The position numbers and the translations under genes were made by a program. A stretch of DNA of 64,000 bases, taken from positions 1 to 64,000 of the forward strand of contig JAFTXX010000014.1 of NCBI GenBank assembly GCA_017461475.1. The letters are read 5' to 3'. The notes under the pieces were generated by a model. That model worked only from the letters and a program-made list of their open reading frames with translations, was not told the origin of the DNA and did not search any database. This document shows, piece by piece, positions 18,233 to 27,063 of this stretch (the first letter of the stretch is position 1; the number at the start of each line of letters is the position of its first letter). Source of the DNA: Clostridia bacterium (GTDB lineage Bacteria; Bacillota; Clostridia; Oscillospirales; CAG-272).

Positions 18233-18261
18233 TTGCAATTACAAGAAATCTATGGTATAAT
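18233..18261 (+). promoter_or_regulatory. Sigma-A promoter of the two-component operon
   Basis: TTGCAA and TATAAT spaced by 17 bp, about 51 nt before the response-regulator ATG. Confidence 0.75.
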
Positions 18262-18312
18262 TATGTGGTGTAAAAAGATCGAGAACTTTGAATAAAAACA
18301 AGGAGGCAGAAT

Positions 18313-19005
18313 ATGCTGGATACAAAAATTCTTATTATAGACGACGACTCAAACATATGTGAGCTTCTCAAGCTCTATTTCGAAAATGAGGGCTACGGCG
18401 TTAAGGTGGCAAACGACGGCGTTGAGGGACTTAACTACTTCAAAATATACGAGCCCGATCTCGTGCTTCTTGACATCATGCTCCCCAAAAAGGACGGTTG
18501 GCAGGTATGCCGCGAGATACGCGAGATGTCCGCAAAGCCCATCATTATGATCACTGCCAAGGGCGAGGTGTTTGATAAGGTATTGGGACTTGAGCTCGGT
18601 GCTGACGACTTCGTGGTTAAGCCCTTTGACATGAAGGAGCTTTCCGCCCGCGTCAAGAGCGTGCTCCGCCGTTATCAGACACACGCAAATCAGAACGACG
18701 ATGAGGTCATCAAGTTTGAAAACATAGAGATCAGCCATCAGAAGTATGAGCTGAAGCTCAAGGGCAAGGCTGTGGACGTTCCTCCCAAGGAGCTCGAGCT
18801 TCTCTATTTCCTTGCTTCTAACTACAACCGTGTGTTCACGAGAGATCAGCTTCTTGATAAGGTGTGGGGCTTTGACTATCTCGGAGACTCCCGAACCGTT
18901 GACGTCCATGTAAAGCGTCTGCGCGAAAAGCTCGAGGGCGTGTCCGACAAATGGACGCTTAAAACAGTTTGGGGCGTAGGCTACAAATTTGAGCTTTTGG
19001 GTTAA
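18313..19005 (+). CDS. OmpR/PhoB-family response regulator
   Basis: 230 residues. The receiver domain has the acidic triad DDD (10-12), phospho-acceptor D54 in LVLLDIMLP, and the conserved T/K pair in MITAKGE and VVKPFD. The C-terminal winged helix (about 130-228) includes PPKELELLYFLA and the recognition region DSRTVDVHVKRLREKL. SD AGGAGG precedes the ATG. It is followed after 15 nt by a histidine kinase gene, so they form a pair sensing an envelope signal; the HtrA-like protease downstream suggests envelope stress. Target genes cannot be named. Confidence 0.92.
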   Translation: MLDTKILIIDDDSNICELLKLYFENEGYGVKVANDGVEGLNYFKIYEPDLVLLDIMLPKKDGWQVCREIREMSAKPIIMITAKGEVFDKVLGLELGADDFVVKPFDMKELSARVKSVLRRYQTHANQNDDEVIKFENIEISHQKYELKLKGKAVDVPPKELELLYFLASNYNRVFTRDQLLDKVWGFDYLGDSRTVDVHVKRLREKLEGVSDKWTLKTVWGVGYKFELLG

Positions 19006-19020
19006 TACAGCCACGCGGTT

Positions 19021-20463
19021 ATGTTAAAAAGCATATACGCAAAATATATATCGGCATTTATGCTGATAATATTGTGCAGCTTTCTTACGGTAATACTTAT
19101 AATATCGTCAATAATCGGTAACTATTCCGAGGACGCCAAGGCGGAGCTGATGGACAACGCCGCGCATACGTCTGCTGCTTATCTTGAAAGTAAGCTCGAC
19201 ACTCAGAGCCTTTCCGAGCTTCTTGCGTCCGATGGCAGTGACGTGGATATGATGCTTTCTGTGGTCTGCTCCAATTCTGACGATATAACTCTTCTTATTG
19301 CCGACAGCTCGGGTGCGATACTGCGAGCGGTCGGAAGCGATATAGATGAGATAAACACGGATGAGACTATTCCGCCCGAGCTTATGGATGAGCTCAACAG
19401 CGACAGAGAGCTCTTGCACGATAGTCAGATATACGACGTGTTCAGCTCTCCGAGATATATCTATGCCGTTCCCGTTCATACCCCGTCGGGAGATATATGC
19501 GGAACGGTGGTCGTCTGCGCTTCGTCGGTCATGCTTGCCGATCTGCTTGAGGTCATAATCAAGGCTATCGTTATATCCATTTTTTGGGTAATGCTTGCGG
19601 CGTTTATCGCCGTGTACATTGTGACCGAAAGGGTAATATCTCCCTTAAAGGAGATAAGTCTTGCAGCAAAGAGCTTTGCGGCAGGAAAATTTGACGTCCG
19701 CGTACCCGTAAAGGGGCACGACGAGGTCGCGGAGCTCGCCGTCGCCTTCAATAATATGGCTGAGTCGCTTGACAACTACGACAATATGCGTAATACGTTT
19801 ATGTCGAACGTATCTCACGATCTGCGTACGCCTATGACGTCTATATCAGGATTTATCGACGGCATTCTTGACGGCGTCATCCCACCCGAAAAGCACGAAT
19901 ATTATCTGAGGATAGTTTCAAGCGAGGTAAAGAGACTTTCAAGGCTTGTGTCAACTCTGCTCGATCTTTCGAGAATACAAGCGGGAGACAGAAAGTTTAC
20001 CATGGCGCCCTTCGACATCTGCGAAATGGGCAGACAGATACTCATTTCATTTGAGGGAAAGCTTGTCGAGAAGAATTTGGACGTCGAATTCGATACCGAC
20101 GAGGAAAATATTTCGGTGTCCGCCGATATGGACGCTATCTATCAGATATTTTATAATCTTTGCGACAATGGAGTAAAGTTCGCCTCTGAGGGCGGAAAAT
20201 TCAGAATATCTATTCGAAAGCAGAAGAACAAAAAGGTCCTTGTCTCGGTTTATAACGAGGGACAGGGAATATCCAATGCCGATCTGCCTTACGTTTTTGA
20301 GCGCTTCTATAAGAGCGATAAGTCTAGAGGGCTTAATAAAACGGGAGTCGGACTCGGATTGTTCATATCAAAGACGATCGTTGACGCCCACGGAGAAAAG
20401 ATATGGGTTGAAAGCGAATACGGAAAGGATTGCTGCTTTAATTTTACACTGACACAGGAATAA
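19021..20463 (+). CDS. Membrane sensor histidine kinase
   Basis: 480 residues with membrane segments at about 10-33 and 172-197 bounding an extracytoplasmic sensor of about 140 residues. Then HAMP (VISPLKEISLAAKSFAAGKF), the HisKA H-box SNVSHDLRTPMTSISGF near residue 265, N-box FYNLCDNGVKFA, and G-boxes YNEGQGIS and GVGLGLFISK of the ATPase domain. Autophosphorylates on the H-box histidine and passes phosphate to the neighbouring regulator. No clear ribosome-binding site precedes the ATG, 15 nt after the regulator stop, so translation is probably coupled. Confidence 0.92.
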   Translation: MLKSIYAKYISAFMLIILCSFLTVILIISSIIGNYSEDAKAELMDNAAHTSAAYLESKLDTQSLSELLASDGSDVDMMLSVVCSNSDDITLLIADSSGAILRAVGSDIDEINTDETIPPELMDELNSDRELLHDSQIYDVFSSPRYIYAVPVHTPSGDICGTVVVCASSVMLADLLEVIIKAIVISIFWVMLAAFIAVYIVTERVISPLKEISLAAKSFAAGKFDVRVPVKGHDEVAELAVAFNNMAESLDNYDNMRNTFMSNVSHDLRTPMTSISGFIDGILDGVIPPEKHEYYLRIVSSEVKRLSRLVSTLLDLSRIQAGDRKFTMAPFDICEMGRQILISFEGKLVEKNLDVEFDTDEENISVSADMDAIYQIFYNLCDNGVKFASEGGKFRISIRKQKNKKVLVSVYNEGQGISNADLPYVFERFYKSDKSRGLNKTGVGLGLFISKTIVDAHGEKIWVESEYGKDCCFNFTLTQE

Positions 20464-20470
20464 ACTGAAT

Positions 20471-20528
20471 AAAAAGCCGCCGCTCGGTAAAGACTTAGTA
20501 AAAAGACTTTTCGGGAGGTGGCTTTTTT
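20471..20528 (+). terminator. Terminator-like hairpin that contains the HtrA ribosome-binding site
   Basis: The 5' arm AAAAAGCCGCCGCTCGG (20471-20487) pairs with 20511-20527 over about 16 bp with one mismatch, and the 3' arm ends in a T6 run touching the ATG. The SD GGGAGGTGG of the htrA-like gene lies inside the 3' arm. The structure could both stop transcription after the kinase gene and hide the SD in read-through RNA. Confidence 0.7.
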
Positions 20529-21956
20529 ATGCGTAAAAGACTCGTAAAGAACCGCAGAAGAATAAAAAACAGCGTAAGATCGCTGAGCAAAAGACCTCGC
20601 GTTCAGACCGACGGAACAAAGAGTGAAACAAAAACGGAAATAACACAAACAACAGACGACAAAACAGCCGAGAACGCGGAGCAAAACAATGCGATCGTTC
20701 TCCGAGGCGACGAATATATTATAAAAAGTGAGACGTACGGCGCAGACACGGAAGAGGATGAGAAGATAGATATAGACCAAATGACTGAAGAAACGGATAA
20801 TTATCCGCAAGAGGAGAGTAAGCATGGCGATATATTCAGGCTTATTTGTGGATTTGTTGTCGTTTTTTCGCTGTTTGCGGCGGTCGTACTGACCTGCTTT
20901 GCCTTTGCGGTAGCTACAAAATATTCGGACGGCGGCGAGGTAATAGACGCAGATGCCGATATTTATACGGAAAGTGAGGGGGAGAATGGAAAGGTTATTT
21001 TTATCCGACCGCTTGAAGATGGAAGCGGTATTCTGAGTGCACCCGAAATATATGAAAACGGAGTGCGGAGCGCCGTTTCTGTATCCGTAAGGCTTTCGTC
21101 AGAGGCAGGCGGAGGAGAGGGTATCGGCTCGGGATTTGTTATCACGGACGACGGATATATAGCCACAGCCGCCCACGTTGTAAGCGGCGCTGAGAAAATA
21201 TCGGTGATACTCTCGGACAAAAGCGAATACGAGGCTGAATTGATAACTGAGGACGGAATGTCGGACATCGCGCTTTTGAAAATAGATGCAAAAGGGCTTT
21301 CGCCCGTCGAGTTCGGCTCGTCCTCTGAGATCCTTGCTGGCGAGAAGGTCTACGCTATCGGAACGCCCGCGTCGCTTGAATATTCGGGAACACTGAGCTC
21401 GGGCGAGGTTTCCTGCCCTCTGCGCGTAGTATCTGTGTACAAGGAAAATTCCACGAGTGTCGAAAAGCGAATGAAGCTCATACAGATAAACGCCGAGGTC
21501 AATAAGGGAAATTCGGGCTGTCCGCTTTTTGACGAATACGGAAGAGTGGTCGGAATGGTTACGATGAAGCTCGGAGACGGATATGAGGGAATAGCCTTTG
21601 CGCTTCCCTCGGACGGACTCTGCGAGGTGCTTGACGCCATGGCGGAGGGCAGAGAGCTGAATAGCGCGATACTGTCGGGAGTGGTTATTTCTCCCGCAAG
21701 GCTCGGCATAACGGGAGAGTCTGCCGAAGTTGGCGGCGTGTACGGCTACCGCGTAAACGGATTTACGGACAACGGCTCTACGGCGGTCTCCTCGCTGAAG
21801 AGTGGAGACCTCATCGTCGAGATCGACAAAAGAATAATAACAAAAGCCTCGGATATAACCGAAGCGACGGAAAAAAAGTCCCCGGGCGATACGGCACGCG
21901 TTACCGTTCTCCGATCGGGACAAAGACTTACCTTTAATATCGTGCTCGGAAGTTGA
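20529..21956 (+). CDS. htrA: Membrane-anchored HtrA/DegP-like serine protease with PDZ domain
   Basis: 475 residues: a charged cytoplasmic N terminus of about 100 residues, one membrane helix (about 104-128), a trypsin-like domain with the triad H216 (TAAHVV), D246 (MSDIALL) and S329 (NKGNSGCPL), and a C-terminal PDZ domain (GSTAVSSLKSGDLIVEID). It would degrade or refold damaged proteins outside the membrane. It follows a two-component system, as HtrA/YycK-type proteases do in Bacillota. The long N-terminal charged tail resembles that of HtrA proteins in this phylum. Confidence 0.9.
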   Translation: MRKRLVKNRRRIKNSVRSLSKRPRVQTDGTKSETKTEITQTTDDKTAENAEQNNAIVLRGDEYIIKSETYGADTEEDEKIDIDQMTEETDNYPQEESKHGDIFRLICGFVVVFSLFAAVVLTCFAFAVATKYSDGGEVIDADADIYTESEGENGKVIFIRPLEDGSGILSAPEIYENGVRSAVSVSVRLSSEAGGGEGIGSGFVITDDGYIATAAHVVSGAEKISVILSDKSEYEAELITEDGMSDIALLKIDAKGLSPVEFGSSSEILAGEKVYAIGTPASLEYSGTLSSGEVSCPLRVVSVYKENSTSVEKRMKLIQINAEVNKGNSGCPLFDEYGRVVGMVTMKLGDGYEGIAFALPSDGLCEVLDAMAEGRELNSAILSGVVISPARLGITGESAEVGGVYGYRVNGFTDNGSTAVSSLKSGDLIVEIDKRIITKASDITEATEKKSPGDTARVTVLRSGQRLTFNIVLGS

Positions 21957-21982
21957 TATGGTAATATGTTTTTTAAATTGTA

Positions 21983-22017
21983 GTTTATCTTTTTCGCCAA
22001 CGGCGAAAAAGATAAAC
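21983..22017. terminator. 16-bp perfect inverted repeat downstream of htrA
   Basis: GTTTATCTTTTTCGCC and its exact complement flank a 3-nt loop, 27 nt after the htrA stop. There is no T tract, so it may be an RNA 3'-end structure rather than a classical terminator. Confidence 0.6.
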
Positions 22018-22074
22018 TCTAATTTGTAATACGACAGCAGATATATTTCTCCTGCTGCGCTGATCAGAAAAGCA

Positions 22075-22103
22075 TTGACTTTATCAATCTATAGTGGTAT
22101 AAT
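22075..22103 (+). promoter_or_regulatory. Sigma-A promoter of the YdcF-like gene
   Basis: TTGACT and TATAAT with a 17-bp spacer, about 38 nt before the start codon. Confidence 0.75.
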
Positions 22104-22140
22104 GGTAAAAAGACTGAATTTTATTTGGAGGAATAGCAAT

Positions 22141-22743
22141 ATGAAGATCTCACACGTGACCGAAGAACAGCTTTTAAGTATGACTCCCGAACAGAAATGG
22201 GAGCTTGTATGCGGTAAAATCCGTGACGAGGGAAAAAGCGCGGACTTTGCGCTCCTGCTCGGAAGCAAGCCGAGCTATTCTGCGGCGCGTGCCCGTTCCG
22301 CGGCAAAGCTGTATAATGACGGACGGGTAAAATACATAGTTCCGAGCGGAGGCGTAAAATGGGAGTCTGACGGAGAAAGCTTGACCGAGGCTGAGTTTAT
22401 GAAGCGGATATTGGTATCCAACGGTGTTCCCGAAGAAGCCATAATTATGGAAAACGAGGCAACGACTACCAAGGAAAATATGATATGCGGTACTTTGCAG
22501 ATAAACCGAAAGAACAGATTTGCAGATAAGAATGTGATGATAGTTACATCGGTAAATCATATGCAGCGCAGTCTCGCGCTTGCTAAGACCTTTTTGCCGA
22601 ATATGGTCAATATCTCTTATTATCCGTCACAGCCCGATATTCCGTATGAGACCTGCATGGCTGATCCTTCCTCTCTCGACCGCGCGATACACCTGACAAA
22701 AGGCTTGGTCGATAACGGTATTATCGAAGATTTTGAGATATGA
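22141..22743 (+). CDS. YdcF/DUF218-family protein
   Basis: 200 residues with the family order: FALLLGSKPSYSAARARSAAKLY, then YIVPSGGVKWE and SLTEAEFMKRILVSNGVPEEAII, MENEATTTKENM, VMIVTSVNHMQRSLALA. These match DUF218/ElyC-SanA-YdcF proteins, but there is no membrane segment, so it is the soluble YdcF kind, which binds S-adenosylmethionine in E. coli with unknown reaction. The ATG chosen has GGAGG 8 nt upstream; longer in-frame starts fall on the promoter. Monocistronic. Confidence 0.85.
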   Translation: MKISHVTEEQLLSMTPEQKWELVCGKIRDEGKSADFALLLGSKPSYSAARARSAAKLYNDGRVKYIVPSGGVKWESDGESLTEAEFMKRILVSNGVPEEAIIMENEATTTKENMICGTLQINRKNRFADKNVMIVTSVNHMQRSLALAKTFLPNMVNISYYPSQPDIPYETCMADPSSLDRAIHLTKGLVDNGIIEDFEI

Positions 22744-22806
22744 CTGCCGCCGATGAATGACGGTGCCCTGACTTTTAAAACTTTTTAAGAAAAAAGTGAA
22801 AATCTA

Positions 22807-22835
22807 TTGCAAAATACAGACAAATATAGTATAAT
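22807..22835 (+). promoter_or_regulatory. Sigma-A promoter of the mgtC pair
   Basis: TTGCAA and TATAAT spaced by 17 bp, followed by a TATAGTATAATAGTATATTATACTG-like symmetric stretch (shortened: ATAGTATATTATACT) overlapping the start region. Confidence 0.7.
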
Positions 22836-22896
22836 AGTATATTATACTGTATCTGTCTGTTTTTTTGTTTAGGCAGAATGTTGAAAGGAGAAGGTC

Positions 22897-23610
22897 GTGG
22901 AATACACTACACTTACAATGGCGGATCTTACCGTTGGGGACGTGCTGTTACGCCTCTTCGCGGCGGCGCTGTGCGGCGGACTCATAGGAATAGACCGCGG
23001 AAGAAAGCGCAGGGCGGCGGGCTTCCGTACATATATGCTCGTTTGTATGGGCGCGGCGCTTACAATGGTGCTGAGCTCGTATCTTTCGGTCATGATCGCA
23101 GATATTTGGGGGCTTGACGTAAATACCTTCAAGACCGACGTGTCGCGTTTCGGCGCGCAGGTCATCAACGGTATAGGCTTTATCGGCGCGGGAACGATAC
23201 TTGTCACGGGACGTCAGCAGGTCAAGGGTATGACTACTGCGGCAGGTCTTTGGGCTTCCGCTTGTATGGGACTTTCGATCGGCGCGGGCTTTTATGAGGC
23301 GGCTATCGTCGGATGTCTCTGCATAATAATCACCTTTGTTGTTTTCTCAAAGCTTGAGTCGTTTATCCTTTCACATTCGCGTAACGTCAACCTTTATGTT
23401 GAATTCGAGCATACCGACGACCTGTCGGAGATAGTAGAGAAGATAAAGGGACAGGATGTCCGTATATTTGACATTGAGCTCACCAAGGCAAAGGGCGAGG
23501 GCTATCCCAACGCCATATTTTCCTTGCAGCTCCCCAAGCGTAAATCACACACCTTCGTTATGACTGCGATTGCTGAGGTCGATAACGTAAGGACTATCGA
23601 AGAGATATAA
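22897..23610 (+). CDS. mgtC: MgtC/SapB-family membrane protein, copy 1
   Basis: 237 residues. Four to five membrane segments in the N-terminal two thirds, with the MgtC signatures CGGLIGIDRGRKRRAAGFRT, FGAQVINGIGFIGAGTIL and VKGMTTAAGLWASA. A soluble C-terminal domain of about 80 residues resembles an ACT fold (VNLYVEFEHTDDLSEIVEKI). MgtC proteins relate to magnesium limitation and F1Fo ATPase control; direct transport is not established. GTG start with AAAGGAG 6 nt upstream. The next gene, 10 nt away, is a paralogue. Confidence 0.88.
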   Translation: MEYTTLTMADLTVGDVLLRLFAAALCGGLIGIDRGRKRRAAGFRTYMLVCMGAALTMVLSSYLSVMIADIWGLDVNTFKTDVSRFGAQVINGIGFIGAGTILVTGRQQVKGMTTAAGLWASACMGLSIGAGFYEAAIVGCLCIIITFVVFSKLESFILSHSRNVNLYVEFEHTDDLSEIVEKIKGQDVRIFDIELTKAKGEGYPNAIFSLQLPKRKSHTFVMTAIAEVDNVRTIEEI

Positions 23611-23620
23611 GGAGGCGGCG

Positions 23621-24319
23621 ATGTTTGAATTTTTGAATTTTCTTCGCGAAGGCGAGCTCGGATGGCTGACTATCACCGTCCGTCTTGTGATTGCTATGCT
23701 TTGTGGCGGAGTTATCGGACTTGAACGTGAAAGAAAGCGCCGTCCTGCGGGCTTCCGTACGCATATACTTATCTGTCTCGGCGCGGCTATGACTACGCTT
23801 ACGAGCCAGTATCTTGTACTTAATCTCGGTCTTTTCACCGATATGGCGCGTCTCGGCGCGCAGGTCATCGCGGGTATCGGCTTCATCGGCGCGGGTACTA
23901 TCATTATCACAAAGCGCCGTCAGGTCAAGGGACTTACCACGGCGGCGGGACTCTGGGCGGCGGCTATCGTCGGACTTTGCTGCGGTGCGGGCTTCTTTGA
24001 GGGCGCTCTGCTTGCAACCGTCATTATTCTGCTTGCCGAGCTCGTTTTCTCTAAGCTTGAGTATTTTCTCGTTTCAAATGCGCGAGTCTGCAACCTTTAC
24101 GTTGAGTATGCGGATAGCAGTAAGCTTGGAACGATAGTCGATACCATAAAGAAAACAGGCGCGTACATAGTAGATATGGAGATCACCAAAAAGAGCAGTG
24201 CAGAGAACAGAAATCCTTGCGCCGTGTTCTCAATACGTACGCCGCGAAAGATAACGCATCAGGCGATAATGACAATGCTTGCAAAGCTCGACGGAATAGT
24301 TTCGGTCGAGGAGCTCTGA
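23621..24319 (+). CDS. mgtC: MgtC/SapB-family membrane protein, copy 2
   Basis: 232 residues, clearly a duplicate of the gene before it: CGGVIGLERERKRRPAGFRT, RLGAQVIAGIGFIGAGTIII, VKGLTTAAGLWAAA, then the soluble C-terminal domain (CNLYVEYADSSKLGTIVDTI). The linker in copy 1 around the third segment (DIWGLDVNTFKTD) is longer than here. SD GGAGG 6 nt before the ATG. The two proteins may form a hetero-oligomer, which is inference. Confidence 0.88.
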   Translation: MFEFLNFLREGELGWLTITVRLVIAMLCGGVIGLERERKRRPAGFRTHILICLGAAMTTLTSQYLVLNLGLFTDMARLGAQVIAGIGFIGAGTIIITKRRQVKGLTTAAGLWAAAIVGLCCGAGFFEGALLATVIILLAELVFSKLEYFLVSNARVCNLYVEYADSSKLGTIVDTIKKTGAYIVDMEITKKSSAENRNPCAVFSIRTPRKITHQAIMTMLAKLDGIVSVEEL

Positions 24320-24327
24320 ATATCGGC

Positions 24328-24353
24328 AAAAGCTCGGAAAAGTCCGGGCTTTT
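24328..24353 (+). terminator. Terminator of the mgtC operon
   Basis: 11-bp stem AAAAGCTCGGA/TCCGGGCTTTT (one G-U), 4-nt loop, ending in TTTTGTTATTT. Confidence 0.8.
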
Positions 24354-24385
24354 GTTATTTATTGGGCTAAAATTCAAAAAAAGAC

Positions 24386-24414
24386 TTGAAGTTCGGGGCA
24401 TATCGTGCTATAAT
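24386..24414 (+). promoter_or_regulatory. Sigma-A promoter of the galactokinase gene
   Basis: TTGAAG and TATAAT with a 17-bp spacer, about 64 nt before the start codon. Confidence 0.7.
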
Positions 24415-24477
24415 AATACTATCTATGGAATGTTTTAAGCATTTTTATCTGAAATTTTATTATTGGAGGGTGTTAAA

Positions 24478-25761
24478 ATGAACACATCGGCACTTAAAGC
24501 GCATATCACATCGGGCGGTCTTGACGCGGTACTTACACATATCTACGGCAAGGACGCGATAGAGATGCAAAAGGCGCGCTACATAAAGGCGATAGACGAG
24601 TTTGCGGCTATATATGGCGCTGACCGTGAGACCACACTTTATTCTGTTGCGGGAAGAAGCGAGCTTTCGGGCAACCATACGGACCACAACTACGGATGTG
24701 TGGTAGCGGCATCCATTGACCTTGATATTATCGCGGTGGCTTCCAAGCGCGACGACAGCGTTATCCGCGTAAAGAGCGAGGGCTTCCCCGAGGACGTTGT
24801 GGACGTCTCGGTTTATACAGAGCCCGTTGCCGATAAGTTCGGCACGTCCGAGTCTATAATCGCGGGTATGTGCGCAGGCTTTAAGAAGGACGGCTATGCC
24901 GTTGGCGGCTTTGACGCATATACTACCTCAAATGTCCTCAAGGGCTCGGGACTTTCCTCGTCTGCCGCATTTGAGGATATGATAGGCAACATCGAGAGCC
25001 ATATGTATAACGACGGTAAGGTAGACAATGTCGAGATAGCAAAGCTCGCACAGTATGCCGAGAACGTATTCTTCGGTAAGCCCTGCGGACTTATGGATCA
25101 GGTAGCCTGCGCTGTCGGAGGTATAGTTGCTATTGACTTTGCCGATCCCAAGGCTCCCGTTATCGACAAGGTGGATTTTGATATAACAGAGAAGGGCTAT
25201 AACCTCTGCATCGTAAACACGGGCGGAAATCACGCCGACCTTACCGATGACTATGCATCCGTTCCCGCTGAGATGAAGGCTGTTGCGGCTCACTTCGGCG
25301 CTAAGGTGCTTCGTGAGGTAGACGAGAGCAAGTTCGTCGCAGAGATACCCGCGCTTCGCGAAAAGGTAGGCGATCGAGCAATCCTCCGCGCACTCCACTT
25401 CTTCAACGAGAACAAGAGAGTTGCAAAGCAGAAAGCGGCGCTCCTTTCGGGTGACCTTGACGGCTTCTTTACAGAGGTTATCGCGTCGGGAAGATCCTCC
25501 TTCTGCTACCTCCAGAACGTTTATACAAGCAAGAACCTTTCCGAGCAGGGACTTTCCTTGGCGCTTTGTCTTGCCGAGGGCTATCTTTCGGGTAAGAAGG
25601 CTGCGTGGAGAGTTCACGGCGGCGGATTTGCGGGAACTATTCAGGCGTTTGTACCTGCTACCGAGGTCGAAGGCTTCAGAGCGCTTATGGACGGAGTTTT
25701 CGGAGAGGGTAAGTGCATAGTTCTCCGCATTCGTCCCGAGGGCGCTGTAAAGATATTTTAA
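24478..25761 (+). CDS. galK: Galactokinase-family GHMP sugar kinase
   Basis: 427 residues with all three GHMP motifs: GRSELSGNHTDHNYG (59-73, galactokinase signature), LKGSGLSSSAAFE (ATP-binding) and RVHGGGFAGTIQAF near the C terminus. Galactokinase makes galactose 1-phosphate for the Leloir pathway. The substrate motif is slightly unusual (GRSELSGNH instead of GRVNLIGEH), so an acetylated or other sugar is possible. No galT or galE is adjacent. ATG chosen because GGAGG lies 7 nt upstream. Confidence 0.82.
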   Translation: MNTSALKAHITSGGLDAVLTHIYGKDAIEMQKARYIKAIDEFAAIYGADRETTLYSVAGRSELSGNHTDHNYGCVVAASIDLDIIAVASKRDDSVIRVKSEGFPEDVVDVSVYTEPVADKFGTSESIIAGMCAGFKKDGYAVGGFDAYTTSNVLKGSGLSSSAAFEDMIGNIESHMYNDGKVDNVEIAKLAQYAENVFFGKPCGLMDQVACAVGGIVAIDFADPKAPVIDKVDFDITEKGYNLCIVNTGGNHADLTDDYASVPAEMKAVAAHFGAKVLREVDESKFVAEIPALREKVGDRAILRALHFFNENKRVAKQKAALLSGDLDGFFTEVIASGRSSFCYLQNVYTSKNLSEQGLSLALCLAEGYLSGKKAAWRVHGGGFAGTIQAFVPATEVEGFRALMDGVFGEGKCIVLRIRPEGAVKIF

Positions 25762-25773
25762 TTTGACGAGGTA

Positions 25774-26199
25774 ATGCGACGGATGTCAAAAAATAATAAA
25801 GTCGTAAGAGCGGACAGCGAGGATAAGACGGTCAAAAAGGAAACTGTGCTTAAGCTTATTACCCTCATACTTATTACGGCAGGCGTTTTTGCCGTGTACC
25901 GCATAGCGATGGGATATACGTTTTTTGAATTCGTATTACCGACGTACTATATCGTCCTGACGGTTCTGATACTCGTGTACATAATCTACAATCGCGGCTT
26001 TGCGAGAAAAAGGATCACGATGGATATGCTTCCTGCCGAATGGAGCTATGAGGAAAAAACAGAATTTATAGAGGACGGAAAAAGGCGGCTGAAAAGATCG
26101 CAGTGGATGCTTATGCTTATTATCGCGTTTGCGTTCACGTTAGCTTTTGAGCTGTTGGAGCTTTATGTGCTCCCGTGGCTCGAAAATCTTATACCTTAA
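25774..26199 (+). CDS. Small integral membrane protein
   Basis: 141 residues with a basic N terminus, three predicted membrane helices (about 26-46, 52-73 and 109-135) and a charged loop (FARKRITMDMLPAEWSYEEKTEFIEDGKRRLKRSQ). Not recognised beyond this. The SD (CGAGG) is too near the first ATG, so the ATG at 25783 may be the true start. It lies 12 nt after galK and 18 nt before the hydrolase gene, so one transcript is likely. Confidence 0.65.
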   Translation: MRRMSKNNKVVRADSEDKTVKKETVLKLITLILITAGVFAVYRIAMGYTFFEFVLPTYYIVLTVLILVYIIYNRGFARKRITMDMLPAEWSYEEKTEFIEDGKRRLKRSQWMLMLIIAFAFTLAFELLELYVLPWLENLIP

Positions 26200-26217
26200 A
26201 GGATAATTAAGGAACGA

Positions 26218-27063
26218 ATGAACGATTGCAGAATAGTTGCGCTGTACTCGGGTTCGGGCGGAAATTCTACTTATATCAGGATAGCCGATACGGCTATCCT
26301 GATAGACGCTGGAAAGAATGCCAAACGCCTTTGCGCGGCGCTCAAAGAGATAGGCTCGGATATTGATGAGATCCGAGCGATTTTTGTAACACACGACCAT
26401 GCCGATCATACCTCGGCGTTGGAGGTGCTCTCAAAAAAACACGACATACCCATACATATCACCGAGCAGTCCGCGCGCGTCTTTGACCGCGTAGCTCCCG
26501 CACCGATACACCAAAGGCTTGTAAGACATACTCCCGTGTATTCGGTCGAGGTGGGAGACGTTACGGTAAGCTCTTTCGTAACTCCCCACGACAGCATGAT
26601 GAGCGTGGGCTACCGCATCGAATTTTTCGACGGGGAAGAGAAGCGAGCCGTTGGCTTAGCGACCGACATCGGCTATGTGACCGACGATATAAAGGAAGGA
26701 TTGCTCGGCTGTGAGGCGGTCGTGCTCGAATCGAACCACGACGTGCAGATGCTCAGATGCGGGCCATACCCCGACGTGCTGAAAAAGCGCATACTTTCAA
26801 ACAGAGGACACCTTTCAAATAAAGACAGCGCCAGCCTTTCGTCCTATCTTGCGGCAAACGGAACAAGGGCGTTCCTGCTTGCGCATCTGAGCGAGGAAAA
26901 TAACGAGCCGAGCCTCGCCTTTGAGGAGACCGAGAGGGCAATATGTGACTGCGGTGTGTCTATCGCAGTGGCTTGCCCCGATTGCCCCGTCGAGCTCAGA
27001 ATTCCAACCAAGGAGGAAGCCGAGAATGATAGGCGTGAAGTTTATAACCCTTGGAACGCTTAA
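26218..27063 (+). CDS. walJ: Metallo-beta-lactamase-fold hydrolase, YycJ/WalJ-like
   Basis: 281 residues. N terminus MNDCRIVALYSGSGGNSTYI is typical of YycJ; the metal motif is THDHADH (58-64), with later ligands in FVTPHDS and LATDIGYVT, HLSEENN. YycJ proteins are implicated in cell-wall/DNA replication coordination and may be 5' exonucleases. Its last 38 nt overlap the rlmH start; yycJ upstream of rlmH is also the order in Bacillus and Staphylococcus, which supports the assignment. Confidence 0.85.
   Translation: MNDCRIVALYSGSGGNSTYIRIADTAILIDAGKNAKRLCAALKEIGSDIDEIRAIFVTHDHADHTSALEVLSKKHDIPIHITEQSARVFDRVAPAPIHQRLVRHTPVYSVEVGDVTVSSFVTPHDSMMSVGYRIEFFDGEEKRAVGLATDIGYVTDDIKEGLLGCEAVVLESNHDVQMLRCGPYPDVLKKRILSNRGHLSNKDSASLSSYLAANGTRAFLLAHLSEENNEPSLAFEETERAICDCGVSIAVACPDCPVELRIPTKEEAENDRREVYNPWNA

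Noticed and set aside
22075-22140. Longer N terminus for the YdcF-like protein
   Set aside because: It would start on the -35 box of the promoter; the ATG at 22141 has a good SD.
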